Assembly: GCA_004000155.1 (NCBI GenBank)
Contig: RCSS01000630.1
Location: 1 to 11,918 of the forward strand
DNA length: 11,918 nt
Direction of reading: 5' to 3'
Source: Tubulinosema ratisbonensis
Lineage: Eukaryota > Microsporidia > Tubulinosematidae
Position 1 is the stretch's first letter. The number at the start of each line of letters is the position of its first letter. Under the pieces are notes generated by a model. That model made no database searches and was not told where the DNA came from. It saw only the letters and a program-made list of their open reading frames with translations. Shown here in pieces: positions 1-9,057 of this stretch. The position numbers and the translations under genes were made by a program.

Positions 1-18
1 AAAATAAAATAAAATAAT
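1..18. repeat. (AAAAT)n simple repeat
   Basis: About three and a half units of AAAAT open the window. This is a short low-complexity tract in AT-rich intergenic DNA. No function is inferred. Confidence 0.6.
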
Positions 19-1460
19 TAAATTTATTAAAATATAAAATAAAATTATTTTTCTAATATCTTGTAAATTAAAAAGTTAATACGAAGATTAAATTCTTTTT
101 ATATTAAAACTGAGAATCAAAATAATAATTTATATTTCTTTGGTTGATAAAAAAGTAAATAGATTAAATAAATCATTTTTATTTTAATTTTGATACAAAA
201 GGCCTTTTTTGGGTCAGAAAATCTAAATTATTTTTTTTAGTCATAAATCTACAATTTATTCTCTAAAAAAATTTAAATTACAATCGTAAGTCAGTTAATT
301 TATAATTTTAATATTTTTTGATTAATAAAATTTAAAATAAATGATTAATTAAAAGTATTTTAAAATCTTAATTTAATTTTAAAAAGAAATAGATTTATTT
401 ACATTTAATTAGAAAAAAAATAAGTAAATAAAAAAAGAAGCATTCGTTTCTTTATCTATAAAAATAAAAGTTTATATTAAAAAATTAAATTTAATCTTAG
501 AAATATTTCTTAAAAAAATAATCAGACTTTTTTGCAATTATCTCAACTGTTTATTTAATACAAATAAATTATTTTAAAAAATTAATATTATATTCGTGAA
601 TATTTTAATGATTATAAAAATTTTACAGATGTAAATACTAAAGTTTATATTCAATCAAATCAAAATGGTAAATAAATAATTAATGAAAGATTATAAAAAA
701 TTATAACTTATTTCTAAAATTCTTGGTGATAAAACCAGGATTATATTTTATTAAAGTTATAGTAAAAAATATATTTTATATTTTTGTAAAATAACAAAAA
801 AAGATAAATGTTTTTACAAAAAAAAAGTTAAGATCTAATAAAAAAACTCTTTTTTTAGTAAATTTTTTTAGTTTTACAAAATTTTTAGACGAGATTAAAA
901 ATATTAAAAAAGAAACATTTTCCTACAAATTATAAATTCTTTAGTGAAAAATAAGATTAGTTGATACTCAATGTTATTTTAAATAAATTGTTAGAAAGTA
1001 AGTGTTTAAAAAGTAATAAAAACATTTTATAATTAATTATTGTTATAAAAGTGGTAGAAATTAAAAAATCAATGTTATAACCAAAATAAATTGAGTTAGA
1101 ACATTCTTAATTATGTTTTTATTTAAATCATAAACAATGAAGTATGTTAAAAGTTTGTCAAATAAATCAACTGATTTTATCTTTAAGGTCTTAAACTATG
1201 AATATTTTGTAAAAAATTTATAGTTTAATAAAAAAATTTGGCACTGTCTTAGTTAACTAATTTTTAAAATAAAACATAATATAATTTTAAGAGTAAATAT
1301 CTAACATGTCAGTAAAATCTTTCGAAACTAATTTTATTAAAATAAAATAAGTGGATACAACACCACTAAATATTAGTTTAGGAATATTTCTGGATATGAA
1401 AAAATTAACAACCATTTAAAAAATTACAAATTTTTTTATGATAAGAGTTTTATGAGACAA

Positions 1461-1475
1461 GATAGAGTTTAGTGA
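1461..1475 (+). repeat. Direct repeat copy 1, GATAGAGTTTAGTGA
   Basis: This 15-mer recurs exactly at 1642-1656, 181 bases away. The flanks differ and the two copies fall in different reading frames on either strand, so it is a DNA-level repeat and not a protein repeat. A shorter GATAGAG also occurs at 1543-1549. Confidence 0.45.
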
Positions 1476-1641
1476 ACGATATCAAAAATATCTGAAAAGA
1501 ATTTACTTGCAATAGCTTCATACACTGAAGAGGTTTAAGTAAGATAGAGATTATTTTGTCATCTAAGCAAAAAAAATAGCTACTTCCAGAAACTAAAATC
1601 TGTAAGATAAGATAGGCCTTGGAAATCAATATAGTAGATGG

Positions 1642-1656
1642 GATAGAGTTTAGTGA
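1642..1656 (+). repeat. Direct repeat copy 2, GATAGAGTTTAGTGA
   Basis: Exact second copy of the 15-mer at 1461-1475. Both copies lie inside the less AT-rich island. Confidence 0.45.
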
Positions 1657-2182
1657 GTGAAAGGCTTGCAATACCTAGAAAATGTATCTAATAATTTAAA
1701 ATATACTATATCCTATGAACCTTATTAAAAATGTAGCTAAATATTAAACCTATGATTTTAGATCTTAATATGTGTTATTTATCCCTGAAAAACAAAAATC
1801 TTCTATTTTATCTAATATATTTATTCCAAAAAAAAGATTTTTTAAAAAAATGTTGAGGAGACATCTTTTTAATGTAATTTTTTCACTAATTTTCAAAAAA
1901 ATGGCTCTATTGAAAATGTTAAGAAGATATATAATTGTAATAAAAAATTTAAATAAAAATTATTCACTTGTATTTAAGTAGTTCAACCTTTAAATAAAAT
2001 AAATTCATGGTTTACATTACAATATAAGGATTTAATCTTAGATTGAATTGTCTTTGATTTTTTTACACAAAGTTTAAGGTATTTTTTAAATAAAATACAA
2101 CTTATTCTTATAATTTACAAATAAAAATTCTAAAAATAAAAAAAATATTTTTTAATTGGTTAATTTTTGTAAAAATAAAAAG

Positions 2183-2205
2183 AATATTTATTTTAAAATT
2201 TAACC
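2183..2205 (+). promoter_or_regulatory. Start-proximal elements of the EF-hand gene
   Basis: AATATTTATTTTAAAA (2183-2198) followed by AACC (2202-2205) lies just upstream of the ATG at 2213. The same 16-mer sits 3 nt upstream of the ATG of the small minus-strand gene (3039-3024 on that strand). Short C-containing motifs just before the start codon are described for microsporidian genes. In DNA this AT-rich a shared 16-mer is expected somewhere by chance, so only its position next to two starts is suggestive. Confidence 0.25.
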
Positions 2206-2212
2206 TTGAAAA

Positions 2213-2626
2213 ATGACAAATTACCAAAACATTTTCAATTTATACGCAGACTCATCTAATAACACAGTTAGAAAAACAGATTTAGAAAAAATGTTATTGT
2301 ACGTAGGACACACAATCAGCCCATCCGAATTAGCAGAGATACCCTCAGAAGAAATTACCTTTGAAGAATTCAAAGCTATAGTCAACAAAACAACAAAGAA
2401 AGATTTATCTTTTGAGGTTCTTAAAGAAGCTTTTGAGTCTTATGATCCTGAACAGACAGGATATATTAGTTTTAAGGATATCAAAGCTATTTATTGCCAA
2501 AAGAGAGAAAATTTGGATGATGAAGAAGAGGATGAGCTGATGAATGCTTTTGTGCCTGATAAGAATGGAAAGGTTAATTATATGGCTTTGTTAAAGGATT
2601 ATTTTGAAGAAAGAGAGGAACATTAA
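2213..2626 (+). CDS. EF-hand protein, myosin light chain (Cdc4/Mlc1)-like
   Basis: This 137-residue, calmodulin-superfamily protein has four EF-hand positions at about residues 12-23, 41-52, 78-89 and 114-125. Only the third loop (DPEQTGYISFKD) has acidic or oxygen side chains at the usual ligand positions, and it ends in Asp rather than Glu. The first begins with Ala, the second lacks its acidic first ligand, and the fourth, although it keeps calmodulin-like GKVNY, has Val and Ala at positions 1 and 12. The length, the degenerate loops and the patterns GHTISPSELAEI and DDEEEDELM...VPDKNGKVNY resemble fungal essential light chains of the Cdc4/Mlc1 type, which bind IQ motifs of myosin heavy chains in the cytoplasm. 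By inference it is a myosin-bound light chain. Centrin or a divergent calmodulin are the alternatives. The first ATG after upstream stops is used, and tandem TAA TAA stops end the gene. The gene stands alone; its nearest neighbour is convergent. Confidence 0.85.
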   Translation: MTNYQNIFNLYADSSNNTVRKTDLEKMLLYVGHTISPSELAEIPSEEITFEEFKAIVNKTTKKDLSFEVLKEAFESYDPEQTGYISFKDIKAIYCQKRENLDDEEEDELMNAFVPDKNGKVNYMALLKDYFEEREEH

Positions 2627-2630
2627 TAAA
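2625..2630 (+). promoter_or_regulatory. AATAAA polyadenylation-like signal overlapping the stop
   Basis: AATAAA overlaps the tandem TAA TAA stop codons of the EF-hand gene. Very short 3' ends with the signal at or over the stop are typical of microsporidian genes. AATAAA is common by chance in this DNA. Confidence 0.4.
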
Positions 2631-2694
2631 TTAATTAAGTGTTATTTTTTAGAAAAAGTTTCTTTGTTTAATTATTTTTACAATCCAAGAAAAA

Positions 2695-2767
2695 TTACAT
2701 TTTAATGTAAAATTACGAAAAGAATATAAAAGAAATTATGAATAACTTATATTAATTATTTCTTTTA
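2695..2767. repeat. Hairpins between the convergent genes
   Basis: Two inverted repeats lie between the convergent 3' ends. TTACATT (2695-2701) pairs with AATGTAA (2704-2710), and TAAAAGAAAT (2727-2736) pairs with ATTTCTTTTA (2758-2767). They could help end transcription on either strand, but AT-rich hairpins also arise readily by chance. Confidence 0.35.
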
Positions 2768-2831
2768 GAACTTTGCTAAAAAACAGATTTTTATATTTTT
2801 AACCAATCACATTAAAAATTTTAATACAATT

Positions 2832-3020
2832 TTATAAATTAAGTAAAATATAAAATTTATGAAGAATTTTAAATATTTGTATATTTCTGTCTTGTATACT
2901 GGGCATTCGCCCGTATTTAAGATAATTATTATATAAACCTTTGTCCCTTAACAATTTATTTAAGGTTGTTCTGTCTTGTTTCTTTGTTGTGGTTTCCTTA
3001 TTCAACTTCATGGGGTTCAT
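2832..3020 (-). CDS. Small basic protein of unknown function, 62 residues
   Basis: This ORF starts at an ATG (complement of 3018-3020), with a second in-frame ATG three codons later. Its first ~47 codons are clearly less AT-rich than the flanks, the signature of coding DNA in this window. The product begins with a basic, polar stretch (KLNKETTTKKQDRTT), continues through KLLRDKGLYNNYLKYGRMPSIQDRN (residues about 22-46, given only in parts elsewhere), and ends in a more hydrophobic, AT-rich tail. There is no signal peptide, Cys/His cluster or clear membrane segment. The gene converges on the EF-hand gene with about 205 bp between the ends. I do not recognise the family. A small nuclear or ribonucleoprotein component would suit its charge, but that is speculation. 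The AT-rich tail could mean the native C-terminus differs. Confidence 0.55.
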   Translation of the reverse strand: MNPMKLNKETTTKKQDRTTLNKLLRDKGLYNNYLKYGRMPSIQDRNIQIFKILHKFYILLNL

Positions 3021-3832
3021 TATTTTTAAAATAAATATTTTTTAATTTATTTGACAATTTCTTAACAACTTAAGAGTTTTTATGATTAAATTTCGAAATT
3101 ATGTGATTGTTTATCTCATAATAAATAACATATTTTAATAATTAAGAAGATAATTGTTTTTTAAATTATTGCAGAATAAAAGGATATACAGAAGAAAAAA
3201 GATATTTAATAAAATTTAGGAATATCTAATTGTCATTTTAATATTCAGAAAAAAAGATTCTTATCTTCTAGCATTAATTATAAAAAAACTCACATTAATT
3301 TGTATCTTTATTCTGTTTAAATACAAAATATATTTACTACTTAGCAGCGGTAAATAAACATCCCTGGTAATTTAAATAAACATTATAGATTATATTTTGT
3401 TTTATTACTAAATTTATTAGACATTAACTCAATATTGTACAAATTATGAAAGTTTTTTTTCGCATCAGTTGAAAAATTAAACTTTAGTTTTTGTCGAGTT
3501 GTGATAATCTGTCTTTTTAAATGAATTATAATGGAAATTAATGTTGTATAAACCTCTTTTAGTTTATTTAGCTTATTTTAATTGTTTTTTTAGATCAATA
3601 ACATAATAGTAAGCACAAGTCAAACAAAATAAACAACGAATTCTCAAAAATAAATTTAATCATCACCGCCAACTTGTCAAGGAAAAATAAATAAAAAATA
3701 ATCCTTCGAATTAAATAAACCATAATATCTTATAAATAAAAAAATTAAAACAAAGAATTTCTTTTTAGAGTTTTTATGAAGCTCAAATCCTTTAAATACC
3801 ATAGTTTTATAAACTAGAATATATTTTTAAAA

Positions 3833-3850
3833 AAAGATTTATAAATCTTT
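3833..3850. repeat. 18-nt perfect palindrome
   Basis: AAAGATTTATAAATCTTT is identical to its own reverse complement. It could be a protein-binding site or a hairpin, or chance in AT-rich DNA. Confidence 0.45.
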
Positions 3851-4225
3851 GAATTTATTTAATCATTTTTGAATAAAAATCATCTTTTTTTTACAAATCA
3901 ATCTATTTTATAAATTACTATTCATTAACATTTTTATTGTTTTTATTGCACGAACATAAATTTCTTTTCTGTTTAATCTAATTTTCAAAACTAATTTACT
4001 ATTCTTTTCTTGTATCAGTAAAAGGTCATATAAATAGAAATATAATATCATTGTAATGTACAGAATAAACGGTATAGCTTTCCTTTTTTTTGTGTAAAAT
4101 AAAAAACTTTAAATTTTACATTCTTATTATTCGTTTTCATTCTTATTTTTTATTGCAATTTAAAATTTATTACCTTATTTTAGAACAAATATTTTTCAGT
4201 ACGAGACATAATTGAAAGAATATCA

Positions 4226-4247
4226 AACCAAAAAAATTTTTTTGGTT
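4226..4247. repeat. 22-nt perfect palindrome with A7T7 centre
   Basis: AACC, then seven A, seven T, then GGTT form a perfect self-complementary sequence. The G/C bases in both arms make it less trivial than the surrounding A/T runs. It lies about 1 kb upstream of the first paralog. Its role is unknown. Confidence 0.5.
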
Positions 4248-5270
4248 ATCTTAGATTGATTTTAAAACAAAATAAGTGATTAAATCAAGGTTTTTTAATA
4301 TAGCGCAATATTTTGTATTCAATAAAAAATATGAGTATTGAACTATATAATAATATTAAGGATTTAAATTAATTAATTTGTATCAAATTTCTTAATATTG
4401 CTAAATTAAATTTTTGCTTATAAATTAAATTGGTTTTATGGTTAATGTTTGTATGTAAAATTCAGAATAAATAAAAAATTTTATGAGATTATAAATTTTT
4501 ATCTATGTTTTGCTTTTTTTGAATGATTTGATTTAATTCTTTTATATGTTCACAAGTAAAAAACAGGGATCAAGAAAAACAAAAGAAAATTATGCTTGGT
4601 ATTGAATAAGTTTATTTCAATTTTTACTTTGAGCTCTTTGTAACAAGACAACATATGACTCTTAACAGAAAAATAGTGTAAAACTTTAAGTACAATATGA
4701 ATCATTTGTAAATATTTTATTTATATCATAAGATGTAATTTCGTGCTATGATAATCATCTTTTATAAATTGTTTTCCAGTAAAATCAAGTTAAAAATTTT
4801 TTTCGAGCCTTTGTTTATAAAAAAAGATTTTAAATCAATTGAAAAGAATATTTTTCTTTAAATTCTTGTCAAAATAATTGGTAATTTAATTGATTCATTT
4901 AAAGAATAATTAATTTTGCCGATAAAAAATTTAGACAAAACATATTTTATTAACAAAATGATTTAACGACTGAACAAAGGAAATTACATATATAATATTT
5001 GTTTTTAATATACTATCCGACAAAAACCAATTATCAAATATTTTATTTTAACTCCATTTAAAAATTTGATCTTATCTTATCCTACTTTGTTATCAAAAAA
5101 ATTTTTTATCAGTGAAAATTTATGTTTCTAATTTATATTATTTAAATTAAATTTGCTATTGTAAAAAATTTTATATGTTAATATAAGAAAAAAACTTATC
5201 TTTATTCTAATTATGTTGTTTATTTTTATGATAAAGAACAAGATTTTAAAATATAAAGAAAAATAGGTTT

Positions 5271-5285
5271 ATCGCCCATCTTCAC
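5271..5285 (+). promoter_or_regulatory. C-rich start-proximal motif
   Basis: ATCGCCCATC, with CCC at 5275-5277, lies 8 nt before the ATG at 5286 in otherwise A/T-rich leader sequence. CCC-like motifs directly upstream of start codons are a described feature of microsporidian genes. The assignment is by position only. The second paralog has no clear counterpart. Confidence 0.35.
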
Positions 5286-7067
5286 ATGATATTTTTCTAC
5301 ATTTTAAATTTTATCTGTGTAAAAAGAAAAAACATTGAGAGTACAAAAGATTTACAACCAAAAAGACAAAAAACCACATTAGACATAGACAATATGGATC
5401 TACTAAATGATAAACCAAGCGAGAATTCAAACTGTGATAATTTTCATGATAAAATTTTGTCAAACGAAGTCATTCTAGCAGATGATCACAATAATATTAT
5501 TGATTACGAAGCAGCGAATCTACAAGAACACATGCCAGATATCCCCGATGAGCTAGATAAACTATTTTCAGAGATTGAAAATAGTGATTTTACATCAAGT
5601 AGTTTAGAAGAAGATTACTTTTTTGAATGTGAACGCTTTTTTTCAGATAAAGATTTATCAGAACAAAATGATTATAAACTAAGCTCTATTAAATTTAATG
5701 AACTAAAAAAACCAGATCGAAAAATTATTGTAAATTCTGCTGAAAATACGTATGAGGAAAATCCAAATGAAATTTACATTCAAAATTTTATAGGAATTGA
5801 AAATTATGATCGAGAATTCGGTAAGCATGATAAATATTTTAAAAGGTTCCTGGCTAATTTAGACGAAACAATAATCCTTTTACATCAAAATAATTATAAG
5901 AACACAACCTTCTCAGATAGTTACGGAGTTATTAAAGAACCAGATCAGTTATTAAAGTTGGATAGACTCTATTTTGACAAAAACATTTATTTTTATAATA
6001 AGCAAAAGATTCTTGAATCAAAATATAAATTAAATCTTTCAGCGATATTTAGATTTTTAACTCCTTTACATAGAAGTAATAAGCGGTTTATTAACTTCTT
6101 TGACAATTATGGCAGTCCATCTGAGGAAATAATAGCTTTCAGAGATAATTTTATTTTGAATGTAAAAATTTATTCGAGATTCGGAAAAAGAAGAGTAAAG
6201 GAAAATATTTCTTTTCAAAAACGCTTACAAAGTTTGCTTAATGAATTCATCATGCTGGTAAAAGAGTACGCAGAGAGTCTTAGCCTAATCTTTGAAAAAG
6301 ATATCAAAAACTATTCAGAAAATTTTAGAGATTCGTTTTTCGAACCCAATCCTCAAACATTTAAAACTAAAATGATGGTCATGGCGCACGATATTTTTAA
6401 CAACGAGGATAATTCGATAGTTTTAACCCTCTTTCCAGAATTAAAAATATTTTTCGAATATTTAAAAGAAACATATCAACTGAGAAATGATTATAAATAC
6501 CTTCACATAATATTTAGTCTAATAATATTCAGAACACATTTTTTATTTCCTTCTAATCTTAATAAGTATAGTAAAATTTATAGGTTTTATAATTCAAAAA
6601 ATTTTTATTTGAGCATTTTAGAATCCAGATTATTTATTTGTTTAATGGGATTATCTTTAAAACTTGAAAAACATTATGTTAGCATTCTAATTTATAAAAG
6701 TTTTTACGCTTTTGTTAGATTAAAAGATATAAAATTTTTAAATTACTTTTTGGTTAGTGATTTTTTTGATTTTAACGAAAAGATTGATCCTGTCAATTTT
6801 AAAAATGTTAGATTTGGTACAGAAAAGAAAGCTCCTGAAAAAAGAAATAGACAGATTTTATGGTTTACTGCTATAATTTTTCCAGAATCTTTAATTTCCG
6901 AAAAATTTTTTAAATATGAATCTGATTTGAGAGTGGTTCATTATTACTTTAACCCAAATTTGAATAATTTAGAATTAGGGTATTTACAGATAGCAGCCTT
7001 CAAACATTTAACCTATAAACAGGATTTATTTGTTAAACTTCAACTCTTTTTAATGAAAAAAAAGTAA
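5286..7067 (+). CDS. Putative secreted protein of a paralogous family, copy 1
   Basis: The product is 593 residues of an unrecognised family, paralogous to the protein encoded from 9058. Residues 2-12 are hydrophobic (IFFYILNFICV), like a signal peptide or short anchor, and end in C-V-K-R. Residues 26-30 are KRQKT, shared with the paralog and fitting the monopartite nuclear-import pattern K-R-x-K. Residues 31-165 are acidic and poorly conserved. The conserved part runs from about 163 to the end, with NYDREFGKH (173-181), FFDNYGSP (271-278), LTLFPELKI (380-388), DYKYLH (402-407), RTHFL (416-420), ILESRL (444-449), FYAFVR (473-478) and GYLQ...FKHLT (565-576). It is rich in aromatic and charged residues, probably mostly helical, with no catalytic motif that I recognise. 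The start is supported by an in-frame stop (5253-5255) with no ATG between. ATTAAA (7073-7078) may be its polyadenylation signal. By inference it is exported from the parasite cell; retention in the secretory pathway is possible. Confidence 0.85.
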   Translation: MIFFYILNFICVKRKNIESTKDLQPKRQKTTLDIDNMDLLNDKPSENSNCDNFHDKILSNEVILADDHNNIIDYEAANLQEHMPDIPDELDKLFSEIENSDFTSSSLEEDYFFECERFFSDKDLSEQNDYKLSSIKFNELKKPDRKIIVNSAENTYEENPNEIYIQNFIGIENYDREFGKHDKYFKRFLANLDETIILLHQNNYKNTTFSDSYGVIKEPDQLLKLDRLYFDKNIYFYNKQKILESKYKLNLSAIFRFLTPLHRSNKRFINFFDNYGSPSEEIIAFRDNFILNVKIYSRFGKRRVKENISFQKRLQSLLNEFIMLVKEYAESLSLIFEKDIKNYSENFRDSFFEPNPQTFKTKMMVMAHDIFNNEDNSIVLTLFPELKIFFEYLKETYQLRNDYKYLHIIFSLIIFRTHFLFPSNLNKYSKIYRFYNSKNFYLSILESRLFICLMGLSLKLEKHYVSILIYKSFYAFVRLKDIKFLNYFLVSDFFDFNEKIDPVNFKNVRFGTEKKAPEKRNRQILWFTAIIFPESLISEKFFKYESDLRVVHYYFNPNLNNLELGYLQIAAFKHLTYKQDLFVKLQLFLMKKK

Positions 7068-7411
7068 TTTTAATTAAACTTTTTTCTAAAAAAATTGATT
7101 CTAATTAAGTAATTTATTGTTTTTTTTATTTAATGTTTTGCTAATTTAAAAAATCAATGGTATTCTTTGTACCAATAAGTATTTATAAAAATTAAAAAAA
7201 TATATAAACAAAATAGTTTATTGAAAAGACCATTTGTTAATTTAAATAATGATAGGTCTCTTTAAATATTCTTTAGAAATAAGCTAAGATTTCAAGAAAA
7301 ATATAATTAAAATAAATACTAAAAATAGCAAAGACACGTATAAATATTATGGTTTTTTGAAACAAAATAAAGTGATTATTACATTTTAAATTGTAAGATG
7401 TTTATTGCTGA

Positions 7412-7540
7412 ATGTATAAATTTTTTAAAAAAATAAAAAGAATAATTTCTTATAGATTTGTAATTGATAGATCTATACTCGATTGGTTCTGTGACACACT
7501 ATTAAAGTCGTCGGGAATAAAAGTTTTGTATAGTTTTTAG
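7412..7540 (+). CDS. Short ORF, 42 codons, doubtful
   Basis: An ATG ORF ending in TAG. Its middle (RSILDWFCDTLLKSSG) uses C- and G-containing codons more than the surrounding spacer does, hinting at a coding relic. No family was recognised, and an ORF of this length is expected by chance in 12 kb read in six frames. Confidence 0.15.
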   Translation: MYKFFKKIKRIISYRFVIDRSILDWFCDTLLKSSGIKVLYSF

Positions 7541-7818
7541 ATTAAAATTATTTTAATTTAAAACAGATGTATTTACGAACTAAACAAATTTGTAAAAAGC
7601 AAGATACCTAAATTGTTGATAAAATTTATGCTTTCAATTAGAGAAAATTTCATTTCTGGCAAATTATTAACAAAAGGATTTAATCCCTTTCAGTGATTTT
7701 TAAACTTTAATAATAGCAGTGATGTTTAAAAGGTATAAAGTATTTTTAAAGTTTAACTTTAAATCTTAATGATTATATAAATTATTGAAATTGTTTTCTT
7801 TCAAAAAGATGGAAATCT

Positions 7819-7965
7819 ATGCGAATATCATTTGGTATACTTTTTAAATATATAACACAGAACATATTTAAAAGAGTAGTACGACAAAATGTATTCTTCG
7901 AAATTAGATACAACACAGAATATTGCAAGTTTTTCACAATCGAAATCCTCTTTGTAGATTATTGA
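7819..7965 (+). CDS. Short ORF, 48 codons, doubtful
   Basis: An ATG ORF ending in TGA, with the frame open for ten codons further upstream. The product is basic and aromatic (for example FKRVVRQNVFFEIRYNTEY). Slightly elevated G+C is the only support. It could be a small gene, a fossil or chance. Confidence 0.15.
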   Translation: MRISFGILFKYITQNIFKRVVRQNVFFEIRYNTEYCKFFTIEILFVDY

Positions 7966-9057
7966 TATTACACAATAAATATCCAAATAATTATCTAATT
8001 ACTTTACGTAAATAAAAGCAGATTGAAATAACAAATTGTAAAAAAAACATACACATGCATTTTGAATTTAATTTAAATTCTTAATAGAACTTTTTTAGAA
8101 AATTATTTCCAAAATTCTAAAACTTAATTTTAATTGTTAGAACTATTTAGATTTTACAATATTTATGTTATACACAACTAAAACATTTCTTTTTTGGGAT
8201 GATGATTAAAACTAATATTTTGTACGTTTAAAAGATAATTTTAAAAATAAAAATACTTCTTATGTATTTAAAATACATACAATTATATAATAAAAAATAT
8301 TTTTTAATACAGAGTTTGAAACATAAAATGCTATTTTTGGTAGATTTTTTTTATTTTTTCAGTAATTTTTGCTAAATGCATCTAAGAAAAATTTTATCTC
8401 ATATATAAACATAAACTTTAATACCAGTGACTGAATTACAAAAATTTCCTGATAAATTTAGTTAAAATCAAAATAAGCACGAAATATCCGTATCAAAGAC
8501 CAAACTTAGTATTTTTTTGATTTCTAAGAGACTTAGTAAAATGAAACCTAGGTTATTAAGTTTCTAAAACATATATTTTTTATTTAATTTATTGTTTAAG
8601 CGACCAAAATTATCATAGTGATAATAATTATTTTAACATGGATTATATTTCTAAAGCAGATTGCTAAAATTTCTAGTTAAAGTTAAATTCCTGTATTCTT
8701 GCTAATAAAAATTTTTAGAGAATTTTGATTGTATTTTTTATAAACTGAACATTTTATGTTTTAATTATACTCCTTTAGGGTTACGGCTAAAAATATCAAA
8801 AAAGAAAACTAAGGCAAAATTCTAATTTAAATTTAGTAAAAAAAGATATCTTTAAATTAAATGTTTACTTTTAAACCAATAAAAGATCTTTAAAAAACCA
8901 ATAAATAATATTAAGCAACACCTTCAATCCACGAGCATATCATATCAAAGTTAAATATTTATTTAATATTACAGTTTGAATTTGAAATCTAATTCTTTTA
9001 AACTAAAATAAATTTTTATAAAAAATTATCATCTTATCAACAAATAATAAAATTAAA

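Larger units (their letters stand above)
1290..1740. other. Less AT-rich island, possible eroded coding sequence
   Basis: This segment has noticeably more G and C than its flanks and contains a repeated 15-mer. On the + strand, the frame of the ATG at 1305 gives short protein-like runs (for example SLGIFLDMKK at about 1377-1406) interrupted by roughly eleven stops. That stop density is close to chance for such AT-rich DNA, so the coding interpretation is weak. The FLDMKK string faintly recalls the F-L-D-x-x-K-A-F motif of non-LTR reverse transcriptases, but the following residues do not fit and no second RT motif was found. It could be a decayed gene or transposon, or plain spacer. Confidence 0.2.
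1..2212. other. AT-rich intergenic region without a convincing gene
   Basis: This 2.2 kb stretch upstream of the EF-hand gene is very A+T rich and stop-dense in all frames, and no ATG-initiated ORF in it is convincing. Visible landmarks are a 12-nt perfect palindrome, AAAAGGCCTTTT, at 197-208 and a less AT-rich island at about 1290-1740 (separate entry). The last ~40 bases before the EF-hand gene probably hold its promoter and short leader. Confidence 0.6.
3021..5285. other. AT-rich intergenic region
   Basis: This 2.3 kb stretch lies between the small minus-strand gene and the first paralog. Stops are dense in all frames. The longest ORF noticed is a 42-codon hydrophobic one on the minus strand (3595-3723), of a length expected by chance. 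No tRNA-like arms were seen. It contains palindromes at 3833-3850 and 4226-4247 (separate entries) and, at its right edge, the promoter of the gene at 5286. Confidence 0.55.
7068..9057. other. AT-rich intergenic region between the paralogs
   Basis: About 2 kb separate the two copies. By eye the region is not similar to the spacer upstream of copy 1, so the duplication is old or did not include flanks. Two short ATG ORFs with somewhat higher G+C stand out: 42 codons at 7412-7540 and 48 codons at 7819-7965 (the latter frame is open from 7789). Both are within the length expected by chance. No tRNA was seen. Confidence 0.5.

Noticed and set aside
1359..1420. Reverse-transcriptase active-site fragment (SLGIFLDMKK)
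   Set aside because: Only one weak motif is present. The stop density is near the random expectation and no other RT block is nearby.
1450..1671. 73-codon open frame on the minus strand
   Set aside because: It begins with TTG, not ATG. The repeated 15-mer inside it falls in two different frames, and the hydrophobic product resembles nothing.
1772..1981. 69-codon open frame on the plus strand
   Set aside because: It begins with GTG, unlikely in a eukaryote. The product is Lys/Phe/Ile-rich low complexity, as expected of A/T-rich spacer.
3595..3723. 42-codon hydrophobic ATG ORF on the minus strand
   Set aside because: This length is expected by chance in 12 kb of six frames, and a Phe/Ile/Leu-rich product is what A/T-rich DNA gives.
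5286..7067. Non-standard genetic code (ciliate-like TAA/TAG = Gln)
   Set aside because: The long genes use CAA/CAG for Gln freely and contain no internal TAA or TAG, so the standard code fits.
7659..7695. AAAGG...CCTTT style hairpin as a terminator
   Set aside because: It is short, imperfect and far from any gene end.
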